Shown: piece by piece, positions 1-8,031 of the stretch
Numbering within the stretch: the first letter of the stretch is position 1
How the letters are laid out: each line of letters starts with the position of its first letter
Source: Bacillus sp. FJAT-49711
Lineage (GTDB): Bacteria > Bacillota > Bacilli > Bacillales > Bacillaceae_C
Length of the DNA: 64,000 bases
Assembly (NCBI RefSeq): GCF_018343715.1
Contig: NZ_JAGYPL010000005.1
Span: forward strand, 86,299 to 150,298
Direction: 5' to 3'
The notes under the pieces: generated by a model
Told to the model about the DNA's origin: nothing
The model's database searches: none
The model's input: only the letters and a program-made list of their open reading frames with translations
Made by a program: the position numbers and the translations under genes

Positions 1-260
1 ATAAATAGATTATAGACCGTAAATGCCATTGTACCAAAAAACCATAATTGCAGACCTTTCCCTTCAAACCGAAAAGCTTGTTTTCCTTCTTTCCAGAAAA
101 GCATCGCTGCCAAAATGATCGTAACAGCACCGTATCGAATGATGGTAAAATAAAAAGGATCAATATGTTTGAATGCTGCATGTGCGACAGGGAACATTGC
201 TCCCCATGAAACTGCAGCAATAAAGCACAAAACAGCTCCCCATAATACACTTTTTCTCAA
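1..260 (-). CDS. EamA/DMT-family transporter, N-terminal part (cut by window edge)
   Basis: The minus strand reads in frame from a TTG at 260 to the window edge. An upstream GGAGG (270-274, 9-base spacing) supports this start. The roughly 86 visible residues begin LRKSVLWGAVLCF. They form a first membrane helix, a WGAMFPVAH turn, and a second helix around IIRYGAVTIILAAMLFW, followed by KEGKQAFR. This helix pattern and the small-residue and Trp signature match EamA-type drug/metabolite exporters of the inner membrane, where the N-terminal helices form one half of a duplicated transporter. The substrate cannot be read. The gene is divergent from the LysR regulator at 396, a common arrangement for a LysR protein and its target, so control by that regulator is a reasonable inference. 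Family is fairly sure, function is not. Confidence 0.75.
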   Translation of the reverse strand, partial: MRKSVLWGAVLCFIAAVSWGAMFPVAHAAFKHIDPFYFTIIRYGAVTIILAAMLFWKEGKQAFRFEGKGLQLWFFGTMAFTVYNLF

Positions 261-395
261 GTCTTTCTTCCTCCCCAAATAATAACAGATTCCATTATCT
301 GATCTTTTTGATATCTTGTAAAATGAATGTTATAGATGATTTACTATCATTTTTCGTGATATCATATGAATACGGAATAATCAGGAGGATTAATA

Positions 396-1268
396 GTGGA
401 ATTTAAAGACTTAGAGATTTTTCAATTGATTGCACAAAAAGGCACCATTACGGAAGCAGCAAAAGAGTTAAATTATGTGCAATCAAATATTACATCTAGA
501 ATTCGCAAGTTAGAATCAGAAATGAATACTCCGTTATTTAATCGACATAGACGAGGTATGAGCTTAACACCAGAAGGGAAAAAACTATTAACCTATAGTA
601 AAAAAATATTATTATTAAAAGAAGAAATGAAAATGGCTGTTCAAACTATTAATGAACCATCTGGAAAATTAGAAATTGGTACAGTAGAAACGGTCAGCCA
701 TTTACCAATTATTTTGTCTAGCTATATTAAAAAATATAAAGATGTCGACTTATCCGTATTTACTGGAGTTACTAGAAACTTAGTAAAGGATGTATTGAAT
801 CATAAGTTGGATGGTGCTTTCATTACAGAATTAGATTCTGATCCCGACCTTGTGTCACATGAAGTATTCCAAGAGGAGCTCGTATTAATATCTGATACTC
901 GCGTTTCCACTCTAGAAGAGCTAAAAGAACAATCTATTTTATGTTTTAGCAAAGGCTGCGGATACCGCGCACGTCTCGCAGAATGGTATAAAGATCAAAA
1001 CCTTGCCCCTAAAAAGATTATGGAATTCGGAACGTTAGAAACGATTTTGCGCAGCGCTGTTATGGGACTTGGCATTGCATTCGTCCCAAAGTCAGAAGTT
1101 GAGCAATTGGAAAGAGATGGACTTATTCAATTTCACAAGCTCCCAGAGCAATATAGTAAGATAAAAACTGTTTTTATAAGAAGAGCCGATGCCTACTTGA
1201 CACCTACAATCGAAAAATTTATTGAAACAATCGAATCCAATAGACAAGGAATTATTTTTGACGATTAA
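396..1268 (+). CDS. LysR-family transcriptional regulator
   Basis: A 290-residue protein of normal LysR length. Residues 1-60 hold the winged helix-turn-helix (DLEIFQLIAQKGTITEAAKELN, then SNITSRIRKLE), and a linker helix leads to a periplasmic-binding-protein-like effector domain from about residue 90 (GKLEIGTVETVSHLP). The GTG start at 396 is set by AGGAGG at 383-388. The N-terminal half resembles the CzcR/YofA group of Bacillus LysR regulators, but the effector is unknown. It is divergent from the DMT exporter, with a 135-base shared promoter region containing two copies of the TGATATC palindrome. This fits LysR binding between divergent genes, but I do not claim a specific operator. A strong terminator follows at 1346-1375. 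Confidence 0.92.
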   Translation: MEFKDLEIFQLIAQKGTITEAAKELNYVQSNITSRIRKLESEMNTPLFNRHRRGMSLTPEGKKLLTYSKKILLLKEEMKMAVQTINEPSGKLEIGTVETVSHLPIILSSYIKKYKDVDLSVFTGVTRNLVKDVLNHKLDGAFITELDSDPDLVSHEVFQEELVLISDTRVSTLEELKEQSILCFSKGCGYRARLAEWYKDQNLAPKKIMEFGTLETILRSAVMGLGIAFVPKSEVEQLERDGLIQFHKLPEQYSKIKTVFIRRADAYLTPTIEKFIETIESNRQGIIFDD

Positions 1269-1345
1269 GGGCAAGTTGACAGTTAATATGATAACGTCGG
1301 ACTGTTTCCTACAGAATTTAAGCCATTATTAATATAATTAAAAAG

Positions 1346-1375
1346 AACGAGACAAGATATTAGACTTGTCTCGTT
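1346..1375. terminator. Bidirectional intrinsic terminator
   Basis: AACGAGACAAG (1346-1356) pairs perfectly with CTTGTCTCGTT (1365-1375) over an 8-base loop. It is flanked by A-rich sequence on the left and T-rich sequence on the right. It lies between the converging LysR and UvrA-like genes and can serve both. Confidence 0.85.
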
Positions 1376-1434
1376 ACTTTAATTAGTAATCATATTTTTA
1401 AGTGTTTTATATAAGTTGCTGCTTGTTGATTCAC

Positions 1435-3675
1435 TTATATATATTTCGCAGTTACAGAGCGTTCACAATTAATAAGGTCTGCTGGCAGTCCTTCATATAA
1501 AATTTCTCCACCTCCAGAACCACCATCAGGACCTAAATCAATGATCCAATCACTGTTTCGAATAACATCCAGATTATGCTCGATAACAATCACTGTATTA
1601 CCCTTTTCAACTAATGTTTCAATAATTAGTAGAATATTAGTGACATCTGAAAGATGCAATCCTGTTGTCGGTTCATCTAAAATATATATATTGCCCTTCT
1701 TATTTAGTTCTTTTGCCAGTTTCAGTCTTTGACTTTCCCCACCAGATAAAGTATTTAGTGGTTGACCCAAAGCCAAATACCCAAGTCCAACGGTTGCCAT
1801 GCTTTTCAGCTGTCGCTTAATATCTGCTGTTTCAAAAAATTCCGCAGCATCCGCCACTGACATCTCCATAATCTCTACAATATTTTTCCCTTTATACACG
1901 TATTGGAGCACTTCTTGTTTATAACGATTGCCGTTGCATTCACTGCATTCCATTTCCGTTTTATCCATAAAAGACAAATTAAGCTCCACCGTTCCCGTTC
2001 CACCACATGTTTCGCAGGCCCCTTTTGAGTTATAGCTAAATAACCCACTCTCCACATTATTCGCATCAGAAAAAGCTTTTCGAATCGAATTCATTATTCC
2101 AGTATAGGTTGCCGGATTAGAACGAATATTACCATGTACTTGACTTTGATCAATTCGAATAGCTTCTGGAAAATTTTTCGCAAACACTTCGTTAACAAGT
2201 GTACTTTTACCAGAACCTGCTACACCGGTAACAACGGTAAAAACACCGACTGGTACGCGTATACTGACATTTTTCAAATTGTGGAGACTACTTTTTTTAC
2301 TTTCTAAAAACTCAATAGCTCGTCTTGGATTTGTATTCAGCTCCAGTCTCTTGTTTAAAAATTGAGCAGTTAGTGTACCAGAAGACAATAACCTCTGATA
2401 ACTTCCACTAAACATTATATGCCCTCCGGCAGCACCCGCTTTTGGGCCAACATCGATGATATGATCGGCTATATGTATGACATCTGGATCATGTTCTACT
2501 ACTAAAACCGTATTTCCCTTATCACGTAATTTAGCAAGTAATTCATTTAAGCGGTAAACATCACGTGGGTGAAGTCCAGTGCTTGGTTCATCAAATATGT
2601 ACATTAATCCAATTAAGTTGCTGGACAAATACTTCACCATTTTAACCCTTTGAGACTCACCGCCAGATAAAGTCGGAGTTTCTCTTGTCAATGTCAAATA
2701 ACTCAAACCAATAGCGCAAAGATTTTCCACTCGATTTAGAATCCCGTCTACAATTGGTTTTACATTTGGATCATCGAATTGTTGAAGAACATCACTTAAC
2801 TCATCTAGCTGCATGGCAGTTAGGTCATAAATCGAATGGCCCTTAAATTTAGATGACAAGACTTTTTCATTGTAACGTGTTCCTTGGCAGCTAAGGCATG
2901 TACCTGTTGTTGTAAATTCTTTTAGCTTTTTCTCGGCTGCTTTTGAGGTGTCTTTATCTCTATTGATATTTTGTCGCGTAAATTTTACAGCTAAGCCTTC
3001 ATAAGTTGTATTAAATTCTTCATTCATATAACTGACAACAGTTTTTTCCTCCTCAGCATACACAAGCTTTTCGAATTCTTCTATTGTATAATCCCTGATC
3101 TTTTTATCATTGTCGAAGAAACCAGAATTAGCATATGCTTTCCATTGCCATGTCCCGGGTCCAAACCCAGGAAGTAATATGGCCCCTTCATTTAAGGATT
3201 TTTCCTTATCTAGTGCTGCATCGAGGTTTAACGTTATCGTTCTACCAATTCCTTCACAATTTGGGCACATCCCAATTGGATCATTGAAGGAATAAGCATT
3301 GCTATAACCAATTTGTGGTTCGGCAAACCGTGAAAAAAGTAGTCTTAATAAAGGATTAATATCGGTTGCAGTCCCAAGCGTAGATCTTGCGTTTCCACCA
3401 AGCCGCTTTTGGTCAACTATGATTGCAGTAGAAAGATTATTAATCTCATCAGCTTCAGGTCGTCTATATTTTGGCAAAAACTGACGCGCAAAACTACTAA
3501 ACGTTTCATTTAGCTGGCGTCCTGCCTCTTGAGCAATCGTATCAAAAACTATGGATGACTTCCCTGACCCGGATACCCCAGTAAAAATAGTAATTTTCCC
3601 CTTAGGAATCTGCACATAAATATCTTTCAAATTATTTTCTCTTCCATTAATAACTTCAATAAACTCCTGATTCAT
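1435..3675 (-). CDS. UvrA-like ABC ATPase lacking the UvrB-binding domain
   Basis: A 746-residue tandem ABC ATPase of the UvrA family, well short of the roughly 940 residues of true UvrA. Walker A motifs are GVSGSGKS (about 33-40) and GVAGSGKS. Two LSGGESQR signatures and two DEP(S/T)TGLH Walker B regions are present. In UvrA a Cys pair and the UvrB-binding domain lie between the Q-loop and the SFNSP-type CPxC finger. Here RLLFSRF runs almost directly into the SFNDPIGMCPNC segment, so that whole block is absent, while the CLSC and C-terminal CETC/CSEC Cys pairs are kept. Loss of the UvrB contact argues against a role in nucleotide excision repair. Shortened UvrA paralogues are often tied to resistance against DNA-binding drugs, which is inference here. 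AAGGAG precedes the ATG. Confidence 0.88.
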   Translation of the reverse strand: MNQEFIEVINGRENNLKDIYVQIPKGKITIFTGVSGSGKSSIVFDTIAQEAGRQLNETFSSFARQFLPKYRRPEADEINNLSTAIIVDQKRLGGNARSTLGTATDINPLLRLLFSRFAEPQIGYSNAYSFNDPIGMCPNCEGIGRTITLNLDAALDKEKSLNEGAILLPGFGPGTWQWKAYANSGFFDNDKKIRDYTIEEFEKLVYAEEEKTVVSYMNEEFNTTYEGLAVKFTRQNINRDKDTSKAAEKKLKEFTTTGTCLSCQGTRYNEKVLSSKFKGHSIYDLTAMQLDELSDVLQQFDDPNVKPIVDGILNRVENLCAIGLSYLTLTRETPTLSGGESQRVKMVKYLSSNLIGLMYIFDEPSTGLHPRDVYRLNELLAKLRDKGNTVLVVEHDPDVIHIADHIIDVGPKAGAAGGHIMFSGSYQRLLSSGTLTAQFLNKRLELNTNPRRAIEFLESKKSSLHNLKNVSIRVPVGVFTVVTGVAGSGKSTLVNEVFAKNFPEAIRIDQSQVHGNIRSNPATYTGIMNSIRKAFSDANNVESGLFSYNSKGACETCGGTGTVELNLSFMDKTEMECSECNGNRYKQEVLQYVYKGKNIVEIMEMSVADAAEFFETADIKRQLKSMATVGLGYLALGQPLNTLSGGESQRLKLAKELNKKGNIYILDEPTTGLHLSDVTNILLIIETLVEKGNTVIVIEHNLDVIRNSDWIIDLGPDGGSGGGEILYEGLPADLINCERSVTAKYI

Positions 3676-3757
3676 TTTTTATCTTCTCCTTCAATATCCC
3701 TTTCTCACTGCAGTTATATGAAAATCACTATTAGTTCGAATAAATCCATTTTAAGCC

Positions 3758-3880
3758 TCAACTACTTTTTTCATCCATAATTCTTTCTATATCTTTTCCA
3801 AACAAGTCTAATGGATATCCATACTCAAAAAAAGTGAAAGATTGAATTATATGAAAGGACTCAGTACCTTCAATTTTTTC
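3758..3880 (-). pseudogene. Possible remnant of an unrecognised coding region
   Basis: Between the racemase and the UvrA-like gene the minus strand holds about 40 protein-like codons ending at TGA 3758-3760 (ending in residues such as FEYGYPLDLFGKDIE and RIMDEKSS). There is no start codon or ribosome binding site. A stop at 3881-3883 sits next to a run of six A; shifting frame there would extend the reading a little upstream. This could be a decayed gene tail. It may equally be chance, so confidence is low. Confidence 0.22.
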
Positions 3881-3915
3881 TTAATAGTGTCAAACACACA
3901 ACTAGCTTTTAATCA

Positions 3916-4611
3916 TCAACTAAACATCAAATTCATGATTCTATTAATATGAATCTCAGTTGTATTTAATTGTGGTATATTTAAGTCTTCTTCTTTAATA
4001 ATCATTGGCAATTCCGTGCAGCCTAATATAATTCCTTGTATTTGCTCTCGTTGTATCATTTTCTTAATAATATGTAAGTACTGTTGTTTCGTTGCTTGAT
4101 TGACAATTCCATTCTCCAGCTCTTCAACTATTTTCTGATGAATATACTGTTGTTCTGATGTTGTTGGCACTACTATTTCTATTCCCTGAGAGGTAAATGG
4201 CGTCTTGAAAAAATCATGTTCCATAGTAAACTTAGTCCCGATTAGCCCAATTTTAGCCAATCCCAATTCTCGAGCTTTCTCATACGTTTCTTCAACAATA
4301 CTGTACAGAGGAATTTGCACACGATTTTGAACTTGCTCAAACACAATATGCGGTGTGTTGGCAGAGATAATCGCAAAATCTGACCCAACTTGTTCCAGCT
4401 TCTGAACTGCTTCCACCAAATAATCCGCTAACCCTTCCAGATTGCTTTGATCGATTAACTCGAAAACGCGGTACATATTAATGCTGTTAATAAAAAGTTC
4501 AGGCAGTACTTCTTTACTACCAACTCTTTCCTGATATTTAGTAATAATCGTTTGGTAGTAATCTATTGTTGACTCCGGTCCTAGTCCACCTATCATTCCA
4601 AGTTTTTTCAT
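3916..4611 (-). CDS. Aspartate/glutamate racemase-family protein (YgeA-like active site)
   Basis: A 231-residue cofactor-independent racemase-fold protein beginning MKKLGMIGGLGPEST, the usual first strand and loop of the Asp/Glu/hydantoin racemase superfamily. The second catalytic cysteine is clear in ILGCTELP (Cys198). The first motif reads SANTPH (83-88) with Thr86, where many relatives have a cysteine in CNT(A/M)H. A Thr/Cys pair has been described for E. coli YgeA, so this may be an active amino-acid racemase of that type rather than a dead enzyme. It probably acts in the cytosol on an acidic or broad range of amino acids; the substrate is not readable. It starts at ATG 4611 behind a GGGAGG-type site. 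No partner gene is obvious. Confidence 0.85.
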   Translation of the reverse strand: MKKLGMIGGLGPESTIDYYQTIITKYQERVGSKEVLPELFINSINMYRVFELIDQSNLEGLADYLVEAVQKLEQVGSDFAIISANTPHIVFEQVQNRVQIPLYSIVEETYEKARELGLAKIGLIGTKFTMEHDFFKTPFTSQGIEIVVPTTSEQQYIHQKIVEELENGIVNQATKQQYLHIIKKMIQREQIQGIILGCTELPMIIKEEDLNIPQLNTTEIHINRIMNLMFS

Positions 4612-4832
4612 TTCATTCCCTCCCTGATATTCATTATTAATTCCTTATTTACTATACCATAGACTTAGGAAAGAAACATTAAGTGTTCTGAAAAATCAAA
4701 ATACATTAATGGCACTCATCTGGAACGAATCATCATGATATATGTAGTTTGGATAGCATTTAAAACATGTCTTGGAATATCTGATATTATGCTTAACTAC
4801 GGGATTGTTTAGTCAAACTCAATGGTCAATAA

Positions 4833-5057
4833 TTGATTCAAATTGATATTGAAAAAACGTATGTGAAAGGACACCGTATTCCGGTTGATGATGAGTTAGC
4901 AAATATTCTTGCTGTTGCTCGTGACTATTTGATAATACGAACAGGGCAGGATAATTCGATCGTTTCTCGAATATTTTATGAGTTGGATCATTTTATTAAA
5001 TATGTGATTATAACGTTATCTGAAAGATACGCAAATCTTATATGTAAGGGTGATTAG
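4833..5057 (+). CDS. Hypothetical 74-residue protein, possibly 5'-truncated
   Basis: An open frame from TTG 4833 to TAG 5055-5057. An in-frame TAA lies directly before the TTG and I see no convincing ribosome binding site, so the true 5' end is uncertain and the gene may be truncated. The product has no signal peptide; its C-terminal half (IVSRIFYELDHFIKYVIITL) is predicted helical and amphipathic. I do not recognise the family. The stop codon overlaps the ribosome-binding region of the next gene, which suggests translational coupling with the P-loop phosphotransferase. Confidence 0.45.
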   Translation: MIQIDIEKTYVKGHRIPVDDELANILAVARDYLIIRTGQDNSIVSRIFYELDHFIKYVIITLSERYANLICKGD

Positions 5058-5058
5058 T

Positions 5059-5655
5059 TTGAAGCAAGGAATGATTGTATTATTGAATGGAACTTCAAGT
5101 TCAGGAAAGACCAGTATTTCTATTGAACTGGTAAATCAGAAAGAAATTCTTTTTCATCATTTATCAATAGATGATTTTTTTTATAATTTCAATGAATTTA
5201 TTGATAAAAAATTTCCGGATATTGAACCTACAAGAGAAGTTGATGACCACGTTGTCGCACAAATAATTTTTGATCCCATAGTATCAATGTTCTATTCGAC
5301 AGTTAAATTGTTTTCAGAAATGGGTTTGAATGTAATAGTAGATACCGTAATCGAGAATGACAAGTGGTTTAATGAATGTCTTGATGTATTTTCTGATCAG
5401 CCCACATTATTTATAGGTGTAATATGCTCGAAAGAAGAACTCATAAGAAGAGAGCAAATAAGAGGCGATAGAAAGATTGGACTAGCAGCTTCACAGTTCA
5501 GCAAAGTATATTGCTTTAATGAATATGATCTTGAAGTAAATACTGAAGATTTGAATCCAATAGAATGTGCCGAAAAAATATTAAGTTTTATAAAGTCCGA
5601 TAAGGATTACTCGGTATTTAAGGAATTAAGTAAAAGAAATGTTAGTGTTTCCTAG
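5059..5655 (+). CDS. Chloramphenicol-phosphotransferase-like P-loop protein
   Basis: A 198-residue protein with an immediate N-terminal Walker A (IVLLNGTSSSGKTS), then LSIDDFF, and a central VDTVIEND strand. This is the layout of the chloramphenicol phosphotransferase-like (CPT) family, a branch of small nucleotide kinases. The enzyme would transfer phosphate from ATP to a small acceptor in the cytosol. Drug specificity cannot be inferred from sequence, and many CPT-like proteins have other or unknown substrates. AAGGG (5046-5050) is 8 bases before TTG 5059, so I prefer this start; GTG 5050 would overlap the site. It follows the 74-residue ORF and ends ahead of a shared terminator. Confidence 0.7.
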   Translation: MKQGMIVLLNGTSSSGKTSISIELVNQKEILFHHLSIDDFFYNFNEFIDKKFPDIEPTREVDDHVVAQIIFDPIVSMFYSTVKLFSEMGLNVIVDTVIENDKWFNECLDVFSDQPTLFIGVICSKEELIRREQIRGDRKIGLAASQFSKVYCFNEYDLEVNTEDLNPIECAEKILSFIKSDKDYSVFKELSKRNVSVS

Positions 5656-5752
5656 ATGGCATATCCATTAGATAACACCATAATCAAATCGCCCCCCCCG
5701 GTCTTCCTGAGGGATTTCAGAATTTCGCTAACGGGACACGATAGTTAAACAA

Positions 5753-5796
5753 AAAGAGCTCCACATATTAGTCATGTACAATATGTAGAACTCTTT
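5753..5796. terminator. Bidirectional intrinsic terminator
   Basis: An imperfect inverted repeat (AAAGAGCTCCACATATT at 5753-5769 against AATATGTAGAACTCTTT at 5780-5796), with A-rich and T-rich flanks. It separates the converging phosphotransferase and leuA genes. An unusual run of eight C occurs just upstream at about 5692-5699. Confidence 0.75.
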
Positions 5797-5864
5797 ATTT
5801 TATCTGCTTTTTTTTAAGTTTGCTCTGGATAAAAACCTACGAATGTTTTATCGAATCTTAATTT

Positions 5865-7556
5865 CTATATATCCACTGACACCTTACTAACCGCCAACTC
5901 TTTTAATAAGTTATTAACCGCACTGCAAAGCGCCTTAACAGACGAGGTCATTATATCCGCATCAATTCCACTACCCCAATACACTGTACCATCAGAAGCA
6001 GCAATCCCTACGTATGATACAGCATTCGATCTTGATCCAATTTCTTGAGCATGCTCCTTATAAACTAAATCAGTATATTGAATTCCAAGTCTCTTTTGTA
6101 GGGCATTGCTTATTGCATCTAGTCTACCGTTTCCTTCGCCCGTCAATACTTCCATTTCGTCATTAATCTTTACGGTAACGAGTGTTTCAAAATCATCTGA
6201 TTGAGTATAACGATAGCGAACAAACTCGACAGGTGCAGAAATATTTACATATTCTTTCGTAAAGATACTATATATTTCATTTGGCAGAAGCTCTTTTTGC
6301 ATTTGGTCTGATTCATTTTTCACAACATATCCAAAGCTTTCACGCATTTTTGGAGGCAAATCAAATCCATACTGCTGCTCAAGGACATAACCAATTCCGC
6401 CTTTTCCGGACTGGCTGTTAATGCGGATAACGTCTCCTTCATACTCTCTTCCAATATCCATAGGATCGATGAGCAAATATGGAACTGTCCATGTATCGCA
6501 TTCGTTTTCTTCTCGCCATTTTATTCCTTTGGCGATTGCATCTTGGTGTGAACCAGAAAAAGCTGCAAATACAAGTTTACCTGCATATGGCTGTCTTTCA
6601 TTCACCTTCATTTTCGTCATGCGCTCATATACTTCTTTGATCTCAAGAATGTTTTCAAAGTTAAGTTTAGGATCCACTCCATGGGAATATAAGTTCAAAG
6701 CAAGTGTTACGATGTCCACATTCCCAGTTCGTTCGCCATTTCCAAACAGAGTTCCTTCAATTCTCTCCCCGCCAGCAAGAAGTCCCAGCTCTGCGTCGGC
6801 AACCCCGCTTCCCCTGTCATTATGAGGATGAAGTGACAATATTACATTGTCTCTGTAGTTTAAGTTATTGCTCATGTATTCAATTTGACTCGCATAAACG
6901 TGAGGCATTGACATCTCAACAGTCGCAGGTAAATTAATAATTACTTGATTATCAGAAGTTGGCTGCCATACATCAAGTACTTGGTTGCACACCTCAAGCG
7001 CAAAATCTATTTCCGTTCCAGTAAAGCTCTCAGGAGAGTATTGAAACTTAAAGTTTCCTTCTGTTTCAGCCGCATATTTTTGCAATAACTTTGCACCTGA
7101 TACCGCAATTTCAGCAATTTCTTCTTTTGACTTTCTAAAAACTTGCTCACGCTGGGCCACCGAAGTGGAATTATACAGGTGAACAACCGCACTTTTCGCA
7201 CCTTGCAGCGATTCAAATGTCTTTTTAATAATATGATCTCTTGATTGGGTCAATACTTGAATCGTGACATCATCAGGAATCAAGTTATCTTCAATTAAAG
7301 TACGCAAAAAAGTATATTCAGTTTCTGACGCTGCTGGAAAACCGACTTCAATTTCTTTAAAACCAATTTGGACAAGCAATTGAAAATACTCAAGTTTTTC
7401 CTCAAGATTCATCGGAACAACAAGCGCCTGATTTCCATCTCGTAGATCGACGCTGCACCATGTAGGTGCTTCCGTAATGTATTCCTTTTTCGCCCAATTC
7501 ATACTTGCCTCTGGAGGCATAAAGTAACCTCTCGCATACTTATCCACATTTTTCAT
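5865..7556 (-). CDS. leuA: 2-isopropylmalate synthase
   Basis: The enzyme condenses acetyl-CoA with 2-oxoisovalerate to give 2-isopropylmalate, the first committed step of leucine synthesis. It has 563 residues, the long class of LeuA. The HMGL-like TIM barrel starts at WCSVDLRDGNQAL, with the metal-binding LHPHNDRG motif and the GNGERTGN loop; a C-terminal LeuA dimer/allosteric domain ends at NNLLKEL. I chose ATG 7556 because AAAGGGCGG (7565-7573) is 8 bases upstream. The earlier in-frame ATG at 7604 sits directly behind the T-tract of the T-box terminator and would have no free ribosome binding site. The gene stands alone, without leuBCD or ilv genes next to it. Expression is controlled by the T-box leader at 7605-7893. 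Confidence 0.95.
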   Translation of the reverse strand: MKNVDKYARGYFMPPEASMNWAKKEYITEAPTWCSVDLRDGNQALVVPMNLEEKLEYFQLLVQIGFKEIEVGFPAASETEYTFLRTLIEDNLIPDDVTIQVLTQSRDHIIKKTFESLQGAKSAVVHLYNSTSVAQREQVFRKSKEEIAEIAVSGAKLLQKYAAETEGNFKFQYSPESFTGTEIDFALEVCNQVLDVWQPTSDNQVIINLPATVEMSMPHVYASQIEYMSNNLNYRDNVILSLHPHNDRGSGVADAELGLLAGGERIEGTLFGNGERTGNVDIVTLALNLYSHGVDPKLNFENILEIKEVYERMTKMKVNERQPYAGKLVFAAFSGSHQDAIAKGIKWREENECDTWTVPYLLIDPMDIGREYEGDVIRINSQSGKGGIGYVLEQQYGFDLPPKMRESFGYVVKNESDQMQKELLPNEIYSIFTKEYVNISAPVEFVRYRYTQSDDFETLVTVKINDEMEVLTGEGNGRLDAISNALQKRLGIQYTDLVYKEHAQEIGSRSNAVSYVGIAASDGTVYWGSGIDADIMTSSVKALCSAVNNLLKELAVSKVSVDI

Positions 7557-7604
7557 TTTGACAACCGCCCTTTCGCTATATCTGAATATATGCATTTTCA
7601 CCAT

Positions 7605-7893
7605 AAAAAAAGCCCTTCACCTCTATTTATATAGAGACGAAAGACTTTGTTATCTTTTCGCGGTACCACTCTAATTCATATCATCGATGATATGCACTCA
7701 GGTAGATACGGGTTTTTTAAAAAACCTTATATCCCCCTACTTTAACGGTTAGGCTCCGTCCCCACCTACTTATTCCATTTCAGTGGGCTGCTTCAAGGCG
7801 AGTTCGGATTAATCAACGGCTGTTTCGCACCAACCAACAGCTCTCTTGTCGTTTCAAAAGTCCTACTATTCCTCTTCGTCGCATTTAAATATT
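7605..7893 (-). promoter_or_regulatory. T-box riboswitch (leucine, CUC specifier)
   Basis: Read on the minus strand, the leader carries the conserved T-box sequence AGAGTGGTACCGCG (7659-7672), whose UGGU can pair with an uncharged tRNA ACCA end. After it comes a terminator stem of about 18 pairs including G-U wobbles, followed by seven T (to 7605). The 3' side of stem I contains CCGAACTCGCC, giving a CUC (Leu) specifier at 7800-7802, which agrees with the leuA gene behind it. The element senses uncharged tRNA-Leu and allows read-through when leucine is short. The specifier position is inferred from sequence context, not from a full fold. Confidence 0.93.
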
Positions 7894-7899
7894 TTTAAA

Positions 7900-7928
7900 A
7901 TTATATCAAATGAAAGTGAAGAGTGCAA
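7900..7928 (-). promoter_or_regulatory. Sigma-A promoter of the T-box/leuA transcript
   Basis: On the minus strand TTGCAC (7923-7928) and TATAAT (7900-7905) are separated by 17 bases. The predicted transcript start is near 7893, just before stem I of the T-box. Confidence 0.8.
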
Positions 7929-8031
7929 GCTTCTTTTATGAAATTTGAAAAATTTATTACCTTAATAGGAAATATTTGTATTGTATAATTATTTATATAC
8001 TGAATTACTTTGAGAGGATCATTTTACAAAG

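Noticed and set aside
7557-7604. N-terminal 16-codon extension of leuA
   Set aside because: The ATG at 7604 touches the T-tract of the T-box terminator and has no free ribosome site, whereas ATG 7556 has AAAGGGCGG at 8 bases.
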